Source: Nansenia antarctica (lineage: Eukaryota; Chordata; Actinopteri; Argentiniformes; Microstomatidae). From it: a stretch of 64,000 nucleotides of DNA. The stretch covers positions 17,358,821-17,422,820 of the forward strand of contig OZ022351.1 in NCBI GenBank assembly GCA_963989245.1, read 5' to 3'. A program made the position numbers and the translations under genes. The notes under the pieces are model-generated. The model was not told the origin of the DNA and did not search any database. It saw only the letters and a list, made by a program, of their open reading frames with translations. This document shows positions 42,062 to 56,453 of this stretch, one piece after another. Numbering within the stretch: position 1 is the stretch's first letter; every line of letters begins with the position of its first letter.

Positions 42062-45000
42062 TCTCCTTTATGGAGTTCCTAAAAACTTCACCCCAAATCA
42101 CCCCAAAGTGAGGTTAGAGTCTCTGGGCCTAAAGAGGAGGAAAATATGGTCTCTCCTCAGACTTACTGAAAACAGACCCATGTCATAAAACACTTCAAAA
42201 GGCAGGAGTTTCATCTACAATGAATATTGTTACAATAATGTGAACTTATCACTGAAATATGTCAATAATATTCATATAAAACATATTGGGTTTTCTAAAC
42301 AATTAATGTTAATTAATTAAAAAGGCGAAAAAAGCCCCCAAACACCATCATTTTATTTCTATTCATGGCAACAGTTTTAACAATGTTTAGAAAGCCAACA
42401 ACCAGAACATGAAATCACCGTTACCATCTTCCAAATACTTCTCGCTCTCTACCCTGTGATAAATATACTCAATTCACACAAGGGCTTCTGTGAGTTAAAA
42501 AAATAATTAACATAACATATTGAGAAGAGAGGGATGTAAATACCAACCATGATGAGAAATGCTGTTTTCGATACTATTTTCCTTTCTGAAATGGGGCAGT
42601 ACAGTTTTTGGCAGTAGAGACTAGAGAGGTGAGGAGAGAATGCACAATTGGGCAGGGGAGGTGCTGTCGACAGACGTGTTGCCTCTTATCAGCCCTGGTG
42701 CTCAAGAAGCCTGCTGGTCTGGCAAAGATGGGCCTTTATTGTGCACAATGATCTATAACTGTGCTTTATGACACCAGATCTGTATCAGTGTGGGAACAGA
42801 GACCGAGGCAGAGGAACAGAGACATGGAGAGGCTGTGGATGGGTTACAGAGCTATCATGGGCTAACTGTGTCTGATAACAACCATAAACAAGAGAAGTTG
42901 AGGGCAGGAGGAGTTAGACTGTCATAGATTAGGATGACCTTTGGCCAGATATATAGATTTACTCAAATATATTGCTACCTTAACTGACAACAAAACCCTA
43001 TAAAGCCGAATCTCTTTCTCTCGGAATCTCAACGAAACCGACTCGCTAGTGATGATGTACTATTGTCAACCATTTTAAGGACAGCACTCATGGTTGTCTG
43101 ATATATTGGGATAGTCATTGGCCAGTTTCAATATGGCCCTCGATCCATCTTCACCTGGTTACCCAGACCACCCCCCCTCCAGACCACCCCCCCTCCCCAC
43201 CCTACTCACATTGTGTCAAAGCAAGTGGGCAGAGGAATGACCAAAAAACGACCCTTCCTTTTAACTGGCAGTATGAGCCAGCCCAGCCCAGATGGGACAG
43301 AGGGGATCGCTTAAACATCTCACCCAAGGGGCTCCGCTCGTTTCTCCTCACATCCTCCCTTTGAGACCCTCTTAAAGAAGGGGGGGGCCTCCCATAGCAA
43401 CTCACTGCCATGGGCCAGCCCGCCTTTTGTCCCCCTCCCTGGCAGCCGTTTCTGCTCCAGAAGCCTTAGACAAGGCCTCCATTAATTGCGGGCCTGTTTG
43501 GAATACACGTGGGACAATGGGACCAACAGAGGGTCCATCCCCCAGACAAGGCTGGAAACAAGTGGTACAGGAATCCGGCAGAATGGAATCGTCCTGGCTG
43601 ATGTCACTGAATACATTTACCTACCTCAGAGCCCATTCAGTCTATGCTTTGTTTTATTCAAACAAAACAAAAAAGAAGGGGTTGGTATCAATAGGGAGAG
43701 TGGGAAGGGGGCGGGGGGGGGGCATGTGGATGGGAAATAACAGGTCGCTATGACAACCATCCGGACGGAAAATATGGTTGAATTTACTGGAGGTAGGGGA
43801 TGAAAAGGAGAGAGGCCATAAGATTAAACCCCATAAGAGATAAGAGGAGGTTGAAAACAGAGGGTTGTGTTACTCCAGTTTCTTTAACTCTCTGTGGTGT
43901 TTCTCTCTCTCCCACCCTCTATGGTAATCAGCTACCAAGAGAGCAATGCCAACTGGATAAAGAGATCGGAGATTAGGGGACTCATCTAAGCTCATGTTTG
44001 TCAACAACCTAAGGATTTTCGAGTCAGCTTATTCCAAGTCAGTGGACAGGAGGGATGCTTAGCTGTGGAAAATGATGTCGAGGAGGAAGAAACATAGCAT
44101 TGACCATAGCATGGCAACTGGTATTTTTGCAATTCTTAGGACTATAACAACCTACCATCTGTCAGCTTATTTGAGCTCTGTCTTCTGTCAGTGTTTTAGA
44201 CCGTCAACTTGGAGCAAAGGCAACGAGACTGAAGTCTTATTGAACTCTCGGTCTCTCTCTTTCAAAGGCAATCTAGGTCTTTTCCCTTTTTCCTCATCAA
44301 ATTGAAGCTTTATAGAGATTCCAAGAGGCCTTGCATTTAATTTTTAAAACCCCAGACATGAAAGTGTTTCTAAACCACATTCAACAGTGGAAACTCCTTA
44401 ACAGGCTAGTTAACATGTAGATTATATGCATTTCGGTGCATTGTCAATGTTTCGAATTGTATTTACATGTTAATATGTTCAGGGATACCAATGTCTTGAA
44501 AAGGTGCTGGGGGTGGTTGGTTAACTGTGATGTCTTTCTCTCTATGGAACATGGGAATTTGATTTCTTTGTGCAATCAAGGTTCAAACACATTCCTGTCA
44601 GGCTATGGCTGTTATGGGAACTGCTTCACATATAAACAACCTCCTTTACTTATTTCTAAATTCTCTATAAGATCTACCTTTTCTTTTCTTTTCTTTTTTT
44701 AACTAGTTACTGAAAAAAATAAAATAAATGTATGGGCATTTCAGCTTTATTGGGATAGACACAATAGAGGTTGACAAGAAGGATGGGTTAAAGAGAGGAG
44801 GGATGATATATACAAGATACTATGTTGAGGTATGATATGCAAGATGTGTTATGCCACTAAGCGGCCGGGTAAATATGATTTGAATGAATGTTGTAATACA
44901 TTTTTTTGTTGACTTTGTTAATGTCACTCAGTGCCCATCCTAAGTCTCCATGGCCAACTGAACTGCCTCCTGGCCCTCCTCCAAATCCATATCCTTGAGA

Positions 45001-46314
45001 GTGTTTGCACTGGGATTTATGATTGTGAAGATGGGCCATTCTTACTAGTCAAGATAACTCACAAGACCCTCCATTTTGGCCACTTACCCTGTGAAAGCAG
45101 CTTCAGGGGGCTGCCTTTTCAGCGTTCGAGGACCTCGAGCTGAGTCCCCTTCACATGGGAGATCAGCCTCACTTTGGGAAAAAAGTCTCCTGCTCTTTTT
45201 TGGGGGGAAGCCTGTCCCTAAAGGATGCTGTTGTTGTCCTTGTCCCAGGGCCTCCCTCCCTCCTTCACCTGCCGGCTTAGCGCTCATCTCTTATGCACAT
45301 AATCCCTAGTTAGTGCATGTGATCCACTAGGGTTTGGGCTCTGGCCTGGCCTCCCAAGGCCTCCCGTTCTCACATGCTTGCTGGGTGGCTCCTGAGTGGC
45401 CATGGCAACCCTCGTCTTCTCATGACAGTCAGGCCTCAGTCATGACTCTCTAAGTCCCTCTCGGTCCCCGAACGTCTTTCTCTGACTGTCAGCTTTCTTT
45501 CCCCTAAAACCCTCCTTCTGTTTGTGTTTCTATCTCTGCCTCTCCCTCTTCCTTTTCTTCCAAGCGGCCTCAGCTGCTCTATTCCCATGTTTAGGTGGAA
45601 GCCAGGGTTAACTGCTCGCTTTTAAGCAAAACCGGGGTATCATTAGGCATACAGTACACATCTAAACACTATGTAAATGGTTTGTTTGGTGAACGGCCTA
45701 TACCCATTCTTAACACTTGCTACATCCAACCATCAAAGGTATGTCCCTTTAGGAACAGTAATGAGAACATATAGACTTACTACATTGCTGGATGATCAAA
45801 GATTACAATACAGTGTAACATCCCCCACTGGCTTAGTGTAATTACACTACCATTCTTTATTGTGGCTACTTCAGGCCCCCTAAGTGCAGATCGGCTTACG
45901 ACCACAACCCGGGCCTAGCTTTAACCATTAGTAGTAGGGGAAAAAAGCAGAATCTCACATCAGAGTCCTTAGGGGGCAAGCCGACATCACTGTGTGGCCC
46001 CACACGAACAAGTGTCAGTGATACAAGCCTGTCCTCCCCCCAATGTGAACGCCATGTGAGAGGCGGCCCCATCCCTGCCCCTGCCGCGTCCACACAAGGC
46101 CTTCCATTGACTTCTAACCTGTCGGGGGACCAACAGAGACAAAGGACCCCGGGGCGGGGCTTGGCCCTCCGACAAGACTGCGAACAAATGCTAACACGGC
46201 TGCAACTGTCCACCCCCTGAATCACTGAATTTATTGACCAACCACAGAGCCCATTCAGCCATATCCCCCCCCTGATAACAGAAGAGATGACAGGGAAGCC
46301 ATAAAGGATGAAGG
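42062..46314. other. Gene-poor interval next to hes1
   Basis: No exon or transposon was recognised. The sequence is largely unique in composition, with GC-rich islands near 43150-43620 and 45100-45300. Given the gene desert around HES1 in other vertebrates, distant enhancers are plausible, but nothing in the sequence alone proves it. Confidence 0.35.
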
Positions 46315-46535
46315 ATGGAGCCATGCTAAATTATGAGGGAGGGAAGGAGCCATGCTAAAGGATGAGGGATGGAGCCATGCTAAAGGATGAGGGAGGGAAG
46401 GAGACATGCTAAAGGATGAGGGAGGGAAGGAGACATGCTAAAGGATGAGGGAGGGAAGGAGACATGCTAAAGGAGGAGGGAGGGAAGGAGACATGCTAAA
46501 GGATGAGGGAGGGAGCCATGCTAAAGGAGGATTGA
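46315..46535. repeat. 29-bp minisatellite
   Basis: About seven imperfect copies of a unit reading aggagacatgctaaaggatg plus agggaggga. Purine-rich on the plus strand. Confidence 0.85.
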
Positions 46536-49242
46536 AGGGAGTAGGAAGGCTTTGTGTCCGTGTCTGCTGGGGTACAGGTCGTTGCAAGCTCTTTACCAGA
46601 CGATGGGTATCTTTGTGTCATCAGTACAATAGGGCTAACCGCAAGTGAGCAGCGGGATAGCCTTATGGCTTGACTATTAATCACTGTGATGGCATAATGA
46701 GTGGCTCATAATTCTTACTGAGGTGCTGTTGGGTCACTTGTGCCATGCAATCTCTAGCAATAGGCTGTGGAATTTAATTAAAGAAAATACTCTTGTATGT
46801 ATCATCCAAGGACATTCCACAGGTTTTTGAAAGGGTTAGCTTAAGAGAACGGCATACACACATCCTGAAATAAAGGAGTCTTAGTAATGAAACATACTCT
46901 ATAGAGGTAGAGAGCGAGAAAGAGAGCGGATTAACTTGATAAAGATATTTTCTAGGGAGCAGCAAACTTTGTGAGATTGGGAGCCAGTGTGTGAGTTCAT
47001 TCACACTTTCTATCTCCATCTGTTTCTTTACGGACACCATCGAATACAGAAAAGACTCTAGCAAACCTCTAACCAGAAACTAACCAGAAACTAACCATCA
47101 ACACTAACCAGAAACTACACTGTAATCAACGAGGGATATATATGTCTTACATTGCTGTTTGCCTACAAGATGATCTAAGTAAGACACGCATCAATTCATG
47201 ACTCCCCCTAGTCTGCATCATGAATATTCCCAAACGGTGCCTGACGTCTGGGAGACTCCATTCACTGACACAGTGCAGGACACCCCCCCCCTCTCCCTCT
47301 GATTAAGAATCCCCCCAAATCCACCCATTCACAGCCATTGGCCCTGATCTCCACATGAAATGATACCCCTTCTTTCTCCTCCACTCTGGCTGCTTAAAGC
47401 GCCCATATGCCAGGCAACCAGGAGGCTGGGAAAGCTCATAATTGATCAGTAAGACGAGGCTGAAACAAGTGTGACTAGGGTCAGCCCCCCACGACGTCCA
47501 AGGGAAAGAGTGGTTTAATATCCACATTTATTAGGAAATGTAATAGGAGTTACGGTCCTGTGAATCGGAGAATGCATTCCTCTCGTTCTCCAGAACGAAC
47601 ACAGGCTTTTGTTGACATTTTCAGCAAATATCTAACGTCTGAGTCTATTACAATGGATAGGAATTGAAAGCAAACAACCATTACCGTTTTTTTTTTTTTT
47701 TTTTTTTTTTAAATGAATGTACCCTTGGAAATAAGTTGTATTATGTTTTTGTGGTTCCAACTAACAGTATCGCCTTTAAACCTTTTGGTAAGACATTTCC
47801 ATGGATACAAACATAATTTGCTGGACAAAATAGGGGATGGATCAGTTGTAAACAATGTACTGTACAGATTGAATAAAAATCAGATGTTAAAATCAGCTGT
47901 TATTCTCATAGAATACAAATAACAATTAAAAACATTTACAATTATTCCCTTTGATAAAAGCATCATTAAGGTAATGGCTTACATATATTAAGAATGTTAC
48001 CAAAATCAAGTAATCATTACAAATCATTTAGTCCATTGATCAACTCAGTTTAGGCACAGATCAACAAGTAGGATAAAAAGATAACTTTTGTCACAACATG
48101 GACACACATCAGTGGAGACCATGCATGAATCAAAAGCAAATGTAATGTTTATTTAAACTACATAAAGCTATAGACAGAATTGTGTGGGGTGTGGAAGTAT
48201 ATAGGGTCAGTGGTGTATGCAGTGTGTGGGTGAGGGAAAAGTATACTGTGGTGGAGGCAGCATGGAGGAGGGAAGAGAGGCAGTGGCCAACCTAAAATAG
48301 CCTGCAGGGCCCAGGTGCACCACATCAGCTGACGGCCCTCCCACCTCGGCCCACTGGCCTCCTGTGAAGCAGCACAGAAACAGGACAGCCCAGCAGACAG
48401 TGGAGGCGTCAGACTTAACAACAATTTTATAATGCCTCCATTCATAAATGCATCCATTCGTTACTATTTCTCATGGGCTTCACAAGGGTCATGGGTACTC
48501 TAATACTTTGGTCTTCCACAGGAAGAATAAGTCATTCTAATTCATTAGAGAACAAAAAGAAAAAAACTGCAATAATACATTATTGATGCATTGGAATGTT
48601 ATTGAATATTGTAAAATACATTAGTACCACTCATGGCATTCATAATTAGCATAGAAGAAATGCATTTGGGTGTGTTAATAAGAGATTAGTTTCTCTATTT
48701 CTCAATAAGGTCCTGTTACAGTAACACACCCTTTCTCTCTTGACATTGGCACACGTTACAGCAGCAATCAAGACAGGCGAGAAACTGTTAGTGGAAGATT
48801 TCATTGTTCTTAGTCTTTGTCAAGATGAATATAAAGGGATCAACCAGTCATGAGTGGAAGCCCTCTATATGGTCCACTAGGTAATGGCACTATCTTCTCT
48901 GACTCTGTTCACTATGGCTCAGACAGCAAAACGTAGAGTGAGTGGCCAGCCCACATAGGGACAGGTCTCAGTGGTGCTGGGGGGTTCTATGTGATTCCAT
49001 TGTTACAGTGCAGTTTTGGTCCAGGAGACAGACTTGTCAAGTATCCATGCTGGTGTTGAATTGCAAGTCATGGTTAATGTTTTAGTCCTGTGCTGTGGTT
49101 GGTTTGGCACATTGGGCTTGGGGTGGTTGGGTCCAATAATCCGTACAGTAGTTCACAAGGTTCACAGCAGACTGGGTAGTGGATGTGACGAGGCCATCAT
49201 GAGCATGTGCTTAGAGAGGCCCTGGGTTGTGGTCTTCTTTTG
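46536..49242. other. Non-coding interval including atp13a3 3' UTR
   Basis: No gene recognised. The right part should hold the atp13a3 3' untranslated region; a minus-strand AATAAA near 48154-48149 is a candidate poly(A) signal, about 1.1 kb after the stop. A T run lies at 47687-47710. Confidence 0.4.
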
Positions 49243-52200
49243 TCACATGACCGCGGCGTGGTGGTGGTGGGGAGTAAGGCTGGCGTAGGTGATGGTGGTG
49301 GGTCTGGGGGGCCAGTCGGGGTCCTCCTGCAGCTCCTGGGCCAGGTGTACATAACGCGCCCGCGGGGTGTTCCTCCTCCACCTCCGACAGAAGAGCCAAG
49401 AGAGGAACGCCGAGCCCCAGCGATCGTTGGCCGACTGGGAACAGCACACACACACACACACACGCATACATTGAAGAGAAAACATACACACCGTTAATGG
49501 TTGTTTTTTTCAATTGCTTCTGAATGTCATATTTGTTGCAATTGAAATGTGTTTATGATAATTGATGGATTCCTGGCAAAGATCTATTCCAATCATTTAG
49601 GCGTAGGTGATCAATGACTTTGAATGCTTTAGCACCGATGGATGAGCTGTAAACCACTGTAAGCATCACTTGCTTTACCCTTTACTTAATTTCAGAATCA
49701 TCAAAAAACTAAAACAAATGTGAAATAAAAACCAACTGAACTGCAAGCATTGTGGGAGGGGAGGCAGACCAGGAAATGAAAGAAGCTAACCACAAAAGGA
49801 CAGAAAGGGGTAAATATTCCCAACCTGAGGTGTGTGAGCAGCGGAGGCCATGTCATGGCTGCCCTGCTGCTTGTCTCGGCTGAACACCAACCTCCATAAG
49901 ATGATGTCAAGGACCAAAGTCTACGGGAGGTTTCATTGTGCAGGAGGAAAACAAGTTGGCTGCTGATCATATAGTAATATGGGTTGATCAGGTTACGAGC
50001 AAAGACAATGAACTTCAAGTCGGTTGCACTCAAGAGTGCACAGTAACAACATATTCATCAATGGATGGGTTTTGATTCAATGTGATTGCTTCATTGATTA
50101 ATTGTCATTGTCAGTTGTGTCAATTGATTTGGTTGGTGTAACCTAATCACATAGTTCTACATGCATCATTATCAGCAAGCTGAATCTAGGAGATCTGTCA
50201 GCAAATTGCTTGAAAGGGCAGATTCCAAGGTTACACACCTACAGTGCATTGCAAAAGTAATGGGACAGTGAAGTATTTTTTAATTTATACTCCAAATTTA
50301 AAATCAATACTAGATTACTAAAGATTAAAGTAAAGATTATCAGCTTTTATTTGATGGTATTTGTGTACTGTACATATTGGTTTCACCATTTAGAAATGAC
50401 ACTATTTGTGTATATATAGTCCCCCTATTCAGGGCACCAAAAGGAATGGGACTATTGGCTTGACAGGGGTTTCTGGTTAGTCAGGGGTGTTCCATCACAT
50501 CATTGGTGAAGGAGAAGAGGTATCAATGATGTTAGGCTTTGTATTTGCCTTTGGAGTCTGCTATTAATGTCTGCCAACATAAGGATCAAAGAGTTCTCAA
50601 TCAAATTCAAAGAAACCGTTAAAAAGAAAGCTTTCAGAAACATAGTCAAAACCAAACATGATTGGGAACTTCAATAAAAACAAAGCACTGCTCAGCAATC
50701 TCTTGCTCACAATAATTAAGAACCCCCGCAAAAAACCCAAGAAGGACCAAATACTAAACCACATCAGATCCACCCAGAGCATCGAGGCTTAGCAAATTAG
50801 CAAAAACACACCTTTTCTCCCTGGCCTTTGAACTGAGGTGAGCCTGCCTCCCGACACTGCACTTTTTGTACTTTTATTTCTGCACTTGTATTTTGTATTG
50901 CACCTTGTTTTTATTAATATGCTATATAAATAAACATTACTTACTTACTTACTAAACATGAGTGCTTAATTTGGACATTACATGAATCTGTCCCATTATT
51001 TTTGGTGCCCTGACTATAAAGTGGGACTATAAAAAGTGTTCTAATTTCAGAATAGTGAAAGCAACATGTATGATATTTTAAAATCATAGTAATCGTTTCT
51101 AATTCAAAGCCAAAAGAAAATGAGAGAAAATAAAAATTGCTTCACTATTACTTCCTCACAGGGCCGTGTCACATACCTCCAGTAGGACAGACACAGCTGC
51201 ATTCACCATGACGATGATGACCACTGTGATGCGCCATTCATGGGGAACACACACAATCTGAGGGGAGAAAGTGCAGTGGGATGGAGTTACAGTAGCTAGC
51301 TAGATAGACGGCTTCAGAAGAAACTCATCACAGGTAGGGAATTCATCGAATCATGTGGAGCAATGGTGGTTGTTCTGTGTATCACTCACCTCAAGGAAGC
51401 GGTCAATCGCAGGCACGGGATACAGCACGATGAGGAAGAGAAAGAGGTATAGGCCCAGACAGGACAGCATAAACGGCCCTAGTGACACATGATAGAGAAC
51501 AAAATGACATCCAGTCATTCTGCTTCCACGCTTGGTGATTTAACTGAAGTAACTGATGAATCAGTGGTGGTTTGCCCAAATGATACATTTGTGGCATGCT
51601 GACAGGGTCCCTCTACTTCATTACTTCTAATGCAACAATATTATGCTAACTTGTGTATAATTACACTTCTGTATTAGGCTACATATCTATCTACGGTACA
51701 TATCATCGACCACTGTGACTCATAGTTACTACTGTACTCCTACAACACAATGGGCTCTCAAATGTACATGTAGTTGCTGTGTGGGGATTCATACAGTGCC
51801 TATAGAAAGTCATCAGACCCCTTCATTTTTTCCACATTTTGTTGTGTTATAGACTCAATTTAAAATTGATTAAATAAAAGAAAAATTGTCATCAATACAC
51901 ACACAATACCCAATAATGACAAAGTGAAAACAAGCTTTTAGAAAAATTTGATTAAAATTGAAACACAGAAATACCTCATGTACGTAAGTATTCATACCCT
52001 TTGCAATAACACTCTTAAAATTATCTAAAATGCAAAAATGTCATCAACAAATCACACAATAAGTTGAACTGAGTTCATCTTCATGCAAGGATAATAGTTT
52101 ATGTAATTTTGGAATCAATATCTTTGTTTTTATAGGGTCTCTCTCTTATAATTTCCTCTTGATCCTGACAAACTCCTCAGTCCATGCCAGTGACAAATAT

Positions 52201-53799
52201 ACCCATAACTACCCTGCAGCTACCACTATTCTTCACACGAGAGAAGGTGCAGATGTGCTCTATTTGCACTAAACTTAATTCTTTGTAGTAAAAACAAATA
52301 AACACATTTCCAGCCACTTTATTTGCTGTATCACTTGAATTCATTGTTGCAAACACAATTATGGATATGAGATAGATTATTTTTCCATTAAGAGATTATT
52401 TTTGGCCACTTGGTTATAGATCAATTTTGTAGAGTGACTGAGATGATGTTGTCCCATCGACTGTGCTTTTTCCTCTCTACCATTCAACTTTGCAGATTTG
52501 TGTAAGTCTCCCCAGGCCTCAGGGTCGCATTCCTGAGCAGTGTTGTTCCTCTCCATTTGCTCAATTTGTTATGTTGTGTGTGGATTGATGACATTTTGAT
52601 GACATTTCTTTTTATATAATACATTTTAAAATGAGTCTACAACACAACAAAATTTGGAAAAAGTGAAGGGGTATGATGACTTTCTATAGGCACTGTATAC
52701 AATTCACAGTTTTACAACTCACAGTTTTTGTATGTTGGCTGTCTGAAAGGCTTGCCCTTGGAGAAGATAATGGCTACCGACAGGTATTGGAAGGACGACA
52801 CATAGAAAAGAGTGGTGTTCTCATAGTTCTTTATATTTTTGTGGTCGTTGTGGGATGTCAGATTGAGACCGTGGGAGATACTGCCAGTGGAAATATTACA
52901 AGCACTGTTGAAGAGAGGTTTAAGCACTGTTAAAGAGAGGCACGTTTTTGGTTTTCTTACAGGAAAAGTTGAGAGTGAAAAAAGAGGCATGGTAAGGTGC
53001 CAATTATTTTGGGTTCCTTTCTCCATTCCCCCATTCCAATTTTTTGCTGACAAAATCAATAAAATTCCTCCCATCCCAAACAACTTCCTCTGTGCATTTG
53101 GCCTCTTGCAGTGGCCGCAGTACTCACTCAGAGTGGGCCGTCCACTTCTCGTACCAGCTCTGTTCTCTGACCCAGAGAAAGGCCAGCACCTGGAAGGCCA
53201 GGCAGGTGAGGATCTGGGTCAGCACTGAGAACAGCAGAGGTCCTGAGATCAGACTGGACGGGGGCCGCTGAGCCACCAGCTCCTTCCACGCGGGGTTCAG
53301 ACTCACTGGGGGGGGGGACATGCACAGGCAATAATCAGGGGTGGGATTGGAGAAAATACATGGGAATTGTATAATAGATTTTTGGTATTTTGATTATAAC
53401 AGTGCAATGTTGTCAGAGTCGATTTTTTATCGAGGCACATTGTGAGAGGCACTTTTTATGACCAATCATGAATGTTTTCTTGACACGCGTACAGTAGCCT
53501 ACCCGAATCAGGAAAAACACTGTATGATGTGATGTGTAGACTGTGGTAGGATATAAGCATGGTATTTGAGAGATCTATTGATTGCACATACGGTATATGT
53601 TCAGTTGATGGTGGTATTATGTGCTAATAAAGAATCTAATAAAGAAGAAGAAGAAAAGAAGAAGAAGAAGAAGAAGAAGAAGCAGAAGAAGAAGAAGAAG
53701 AAGAAGCAGAAGAAGAAGAAAAAGAAAAATAAGAAAAAGAAGAAGAAAAAGAAGAAAAAGAAGAAAAAGAAGAAGAAAAATAAGAAAAATAAGAAAAAG

Positions 53800-53846
<47 letters not shown>

Positions 53847-56180
53847 GACGACGACTCACTTGTAAAGGCGATGATCAGAATGATGGCAACGTCAATGAAG
53901 AGGAACTGGAAGTCTCCAAGGTTGCTGAGGATCTAGGACAGAAGGAGACAGGATAACCACAACCCAAGATGTTTTAAAGGTAATCTGATTTCAAATCAGC
54001 GGTGATGAGGTCTGCAAGTTTACTACAGAAGTATTGACTGATCTGGGTGCAGTACTTACAGAGTAGAGGAGGGTGACACTGAGGTACTGGATGATACTGT
54101 ACAAGGCCATGAACTTGAACACAGAGAAGGAGGTGATGAGAGCAGCACGGCCCTCCCTGAGGAGAGACACATATACATCCAGACCGTCAACGTTTCCGTC
54201 GCTAGTCAAGCCAAAATATTGCTAACCTAGTTAGTGAAAAGTAGTGGGGATTGACTAGCGAGTGTGTCATTGATTTTCAACAATGTTGAAATGTATTTAA
54301 ACTTTTCTGAATGAAAGTTTTTAAAATAATAATAATTAAAACATTTTGATTGGTTGGCAACTTGTTCCCGGTTGTCCAAACCTTTTTGTTATACACTTTA
54401 TTTGCCAAGTCTTGTCTTGTTCTCTATATTAAATGGCATAGCCACACTGTACACACCTCCTTAGCCACATGTCCTGCCAATGAGAGCACTCAAGCTCTCT
54501 CTTTAAATAAATTCATTATGTTCATTCTAGATGGCGAGGCCTATGGTGTTAAGTGATATTATGCTACAGTACCTGATGAGGTTGGGTACACAGGAGATGT
54601 TGGCGGTGGAGGAGGTGAAGGGGGAGGCTACAGAGGCCTCCAGTTCTGACAAGGAGATCCCACTGTGAGCCCTCTTCAGGGCCTGGAGATGACAGAGAGA
54701 GAGAGAGGGGGGGGGGGGGTGCATGTCACTGTTTGTGTTCCCAGTAAACTCTTGGCGAAACAAATCTTCAACAAATCTAACCCTAACCCTGACATACAGT
54801 AGATCAGACAACATCATACTTACACCACAGTCATTAGCTCCATCTCCACACATCCCCACAGTGTAGCTGCAGAAACGAAACAAGAAATGCCTACCAACAG
54901 AATGTGTTCACTGGCCAATGGAAATGTGCCAGTATATATAATATTGATACTGCAGTTCAGTGCTGGAAGAGAATACTCACTCGACACTCTGCAGGACCTC
55001 CACCAGCTGGGTTTTCTGATCAGGAGCCATGCGGGCAAACACGGTGGCACACAGCACCAGCTACAGCGGCACCAAAAGCACACACCCACCACAATGTCAT
55101 GTGATTGTTCCCGATTGTACCTTTTGTATTATTTATGTGATTCTGTCTTGTATGTTGCAGAAGAGGAACCTGCTGCAAACCAGTTTTAACTGAGTCAGGC
55201 CAGTCTAAAGGTAACACATTTGAACATCTGTAATGTTACTTTTAATCTTTTCCTGGATAATAATAAATTAAATTAAATGACATTTCTAAACAGTTACATG
55301 TAATGCACCACTTCCACAGTATTACTTCAGTACTGTTTGCTCTTCTATCATTTTCTATAGGGAACAAAACTCAATGAAAACAAAAAATGTGTGTTTCCTA
55401 TTATCCGAATTTCCTGTTAGTCAAAAGAAGCAAGTATAATTAAGTTCTGACCTTTTGGACCAGGTCGGGGAAGTGCTCTGTGATTACGGCGAAGGACCTG
55501 CCACTCATGGCAAAGTGATAGCGCTGGTCCTGCTGCTTGGGATGCTCCTCATCATAGGCCACATCCTCAAGGCTGATCTGCACTGACTTGGGAACAACAT
55601 AGAAAAGGGAGGACGTGAGCGTCCATTACAGGTCATTCACCTTAATACCAAAAGGAAAGTGAGACTGTGTAACATCACTACACACTCAGTCTGTTTTTCT
55701 ATCACCATTTACCTAACCAAGAAGTCATTTGAGATTAAATCCCTTTGCGAGGGAGACCTGCTTAACAAGAAATGTGTGTTTATACTCTGTGTCTAGTAAA
55801 TCTAGTCCATATCCTCCAGACCTGGGTCAATTCAAATACATACAAATCCTTAGTATGTTACTGTAGATACTTTCAAATACTTGAGCAACCTTTGATTTAG
55901 TTTGATGTACAATGCAACCAATAGAAAAGTTCCAAAAGTGAAACTCCAAGCTAAATCAAGCACAACTCAAATATGATCCAGATGTCCTAGACTGCTCTTC
56001 TCCCCACACCGTGTGGTTGTCCTTGTTCAGCTGAGTGGCATTCTCTGTGTAATGCCAGTTGATCTGGGCAGGCTGGGTTTCTTTAGGAGGCAAGGCATCT
56101 GCAATGATGACCCTCTCATGAGGGGTTATCATCCCACAGTTTCTGGCTACTGATATGGCTGTCAGCATATTGTCACCTAC

Positions 56181-56239
<59 letters not shown>

Positions 56240-56343
56240 GAGGGAGAGAGAGAGACACACACACACAGACAGGGAGAGAGAGAGAGGGGGAGAGAGAGGG
56301 AGAGGGAGGGAGAGGGAGGGAGAGAGACACACACACAGACAGG

Positions 56344-56375
<32 letters not shown>

Positions 56376-56422
56376 CAGAGAGAGAGACAGAGAGAGAGGA
56401 AGAGAGGAGAGACACACAGAGG

Positions 56423-56453
<31 letters not shown>

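Noticed and set aside
45896..46324. 142-codon minus-strand open frame
   Set aside because: No domain, no splice support, low-complexity start; chance frame in a GC-rich stretch.
52839..53331. Plus-strand open frames over atp13a3 exons
   Set aside because: Antisense shadows; the minus strand carries the conserved ATPase exons in phase.
53566..53956. Open frames rich in Lys, Asn or Thr
   Set aside because: Products of the GAA/AAC tract; no splice or start support.
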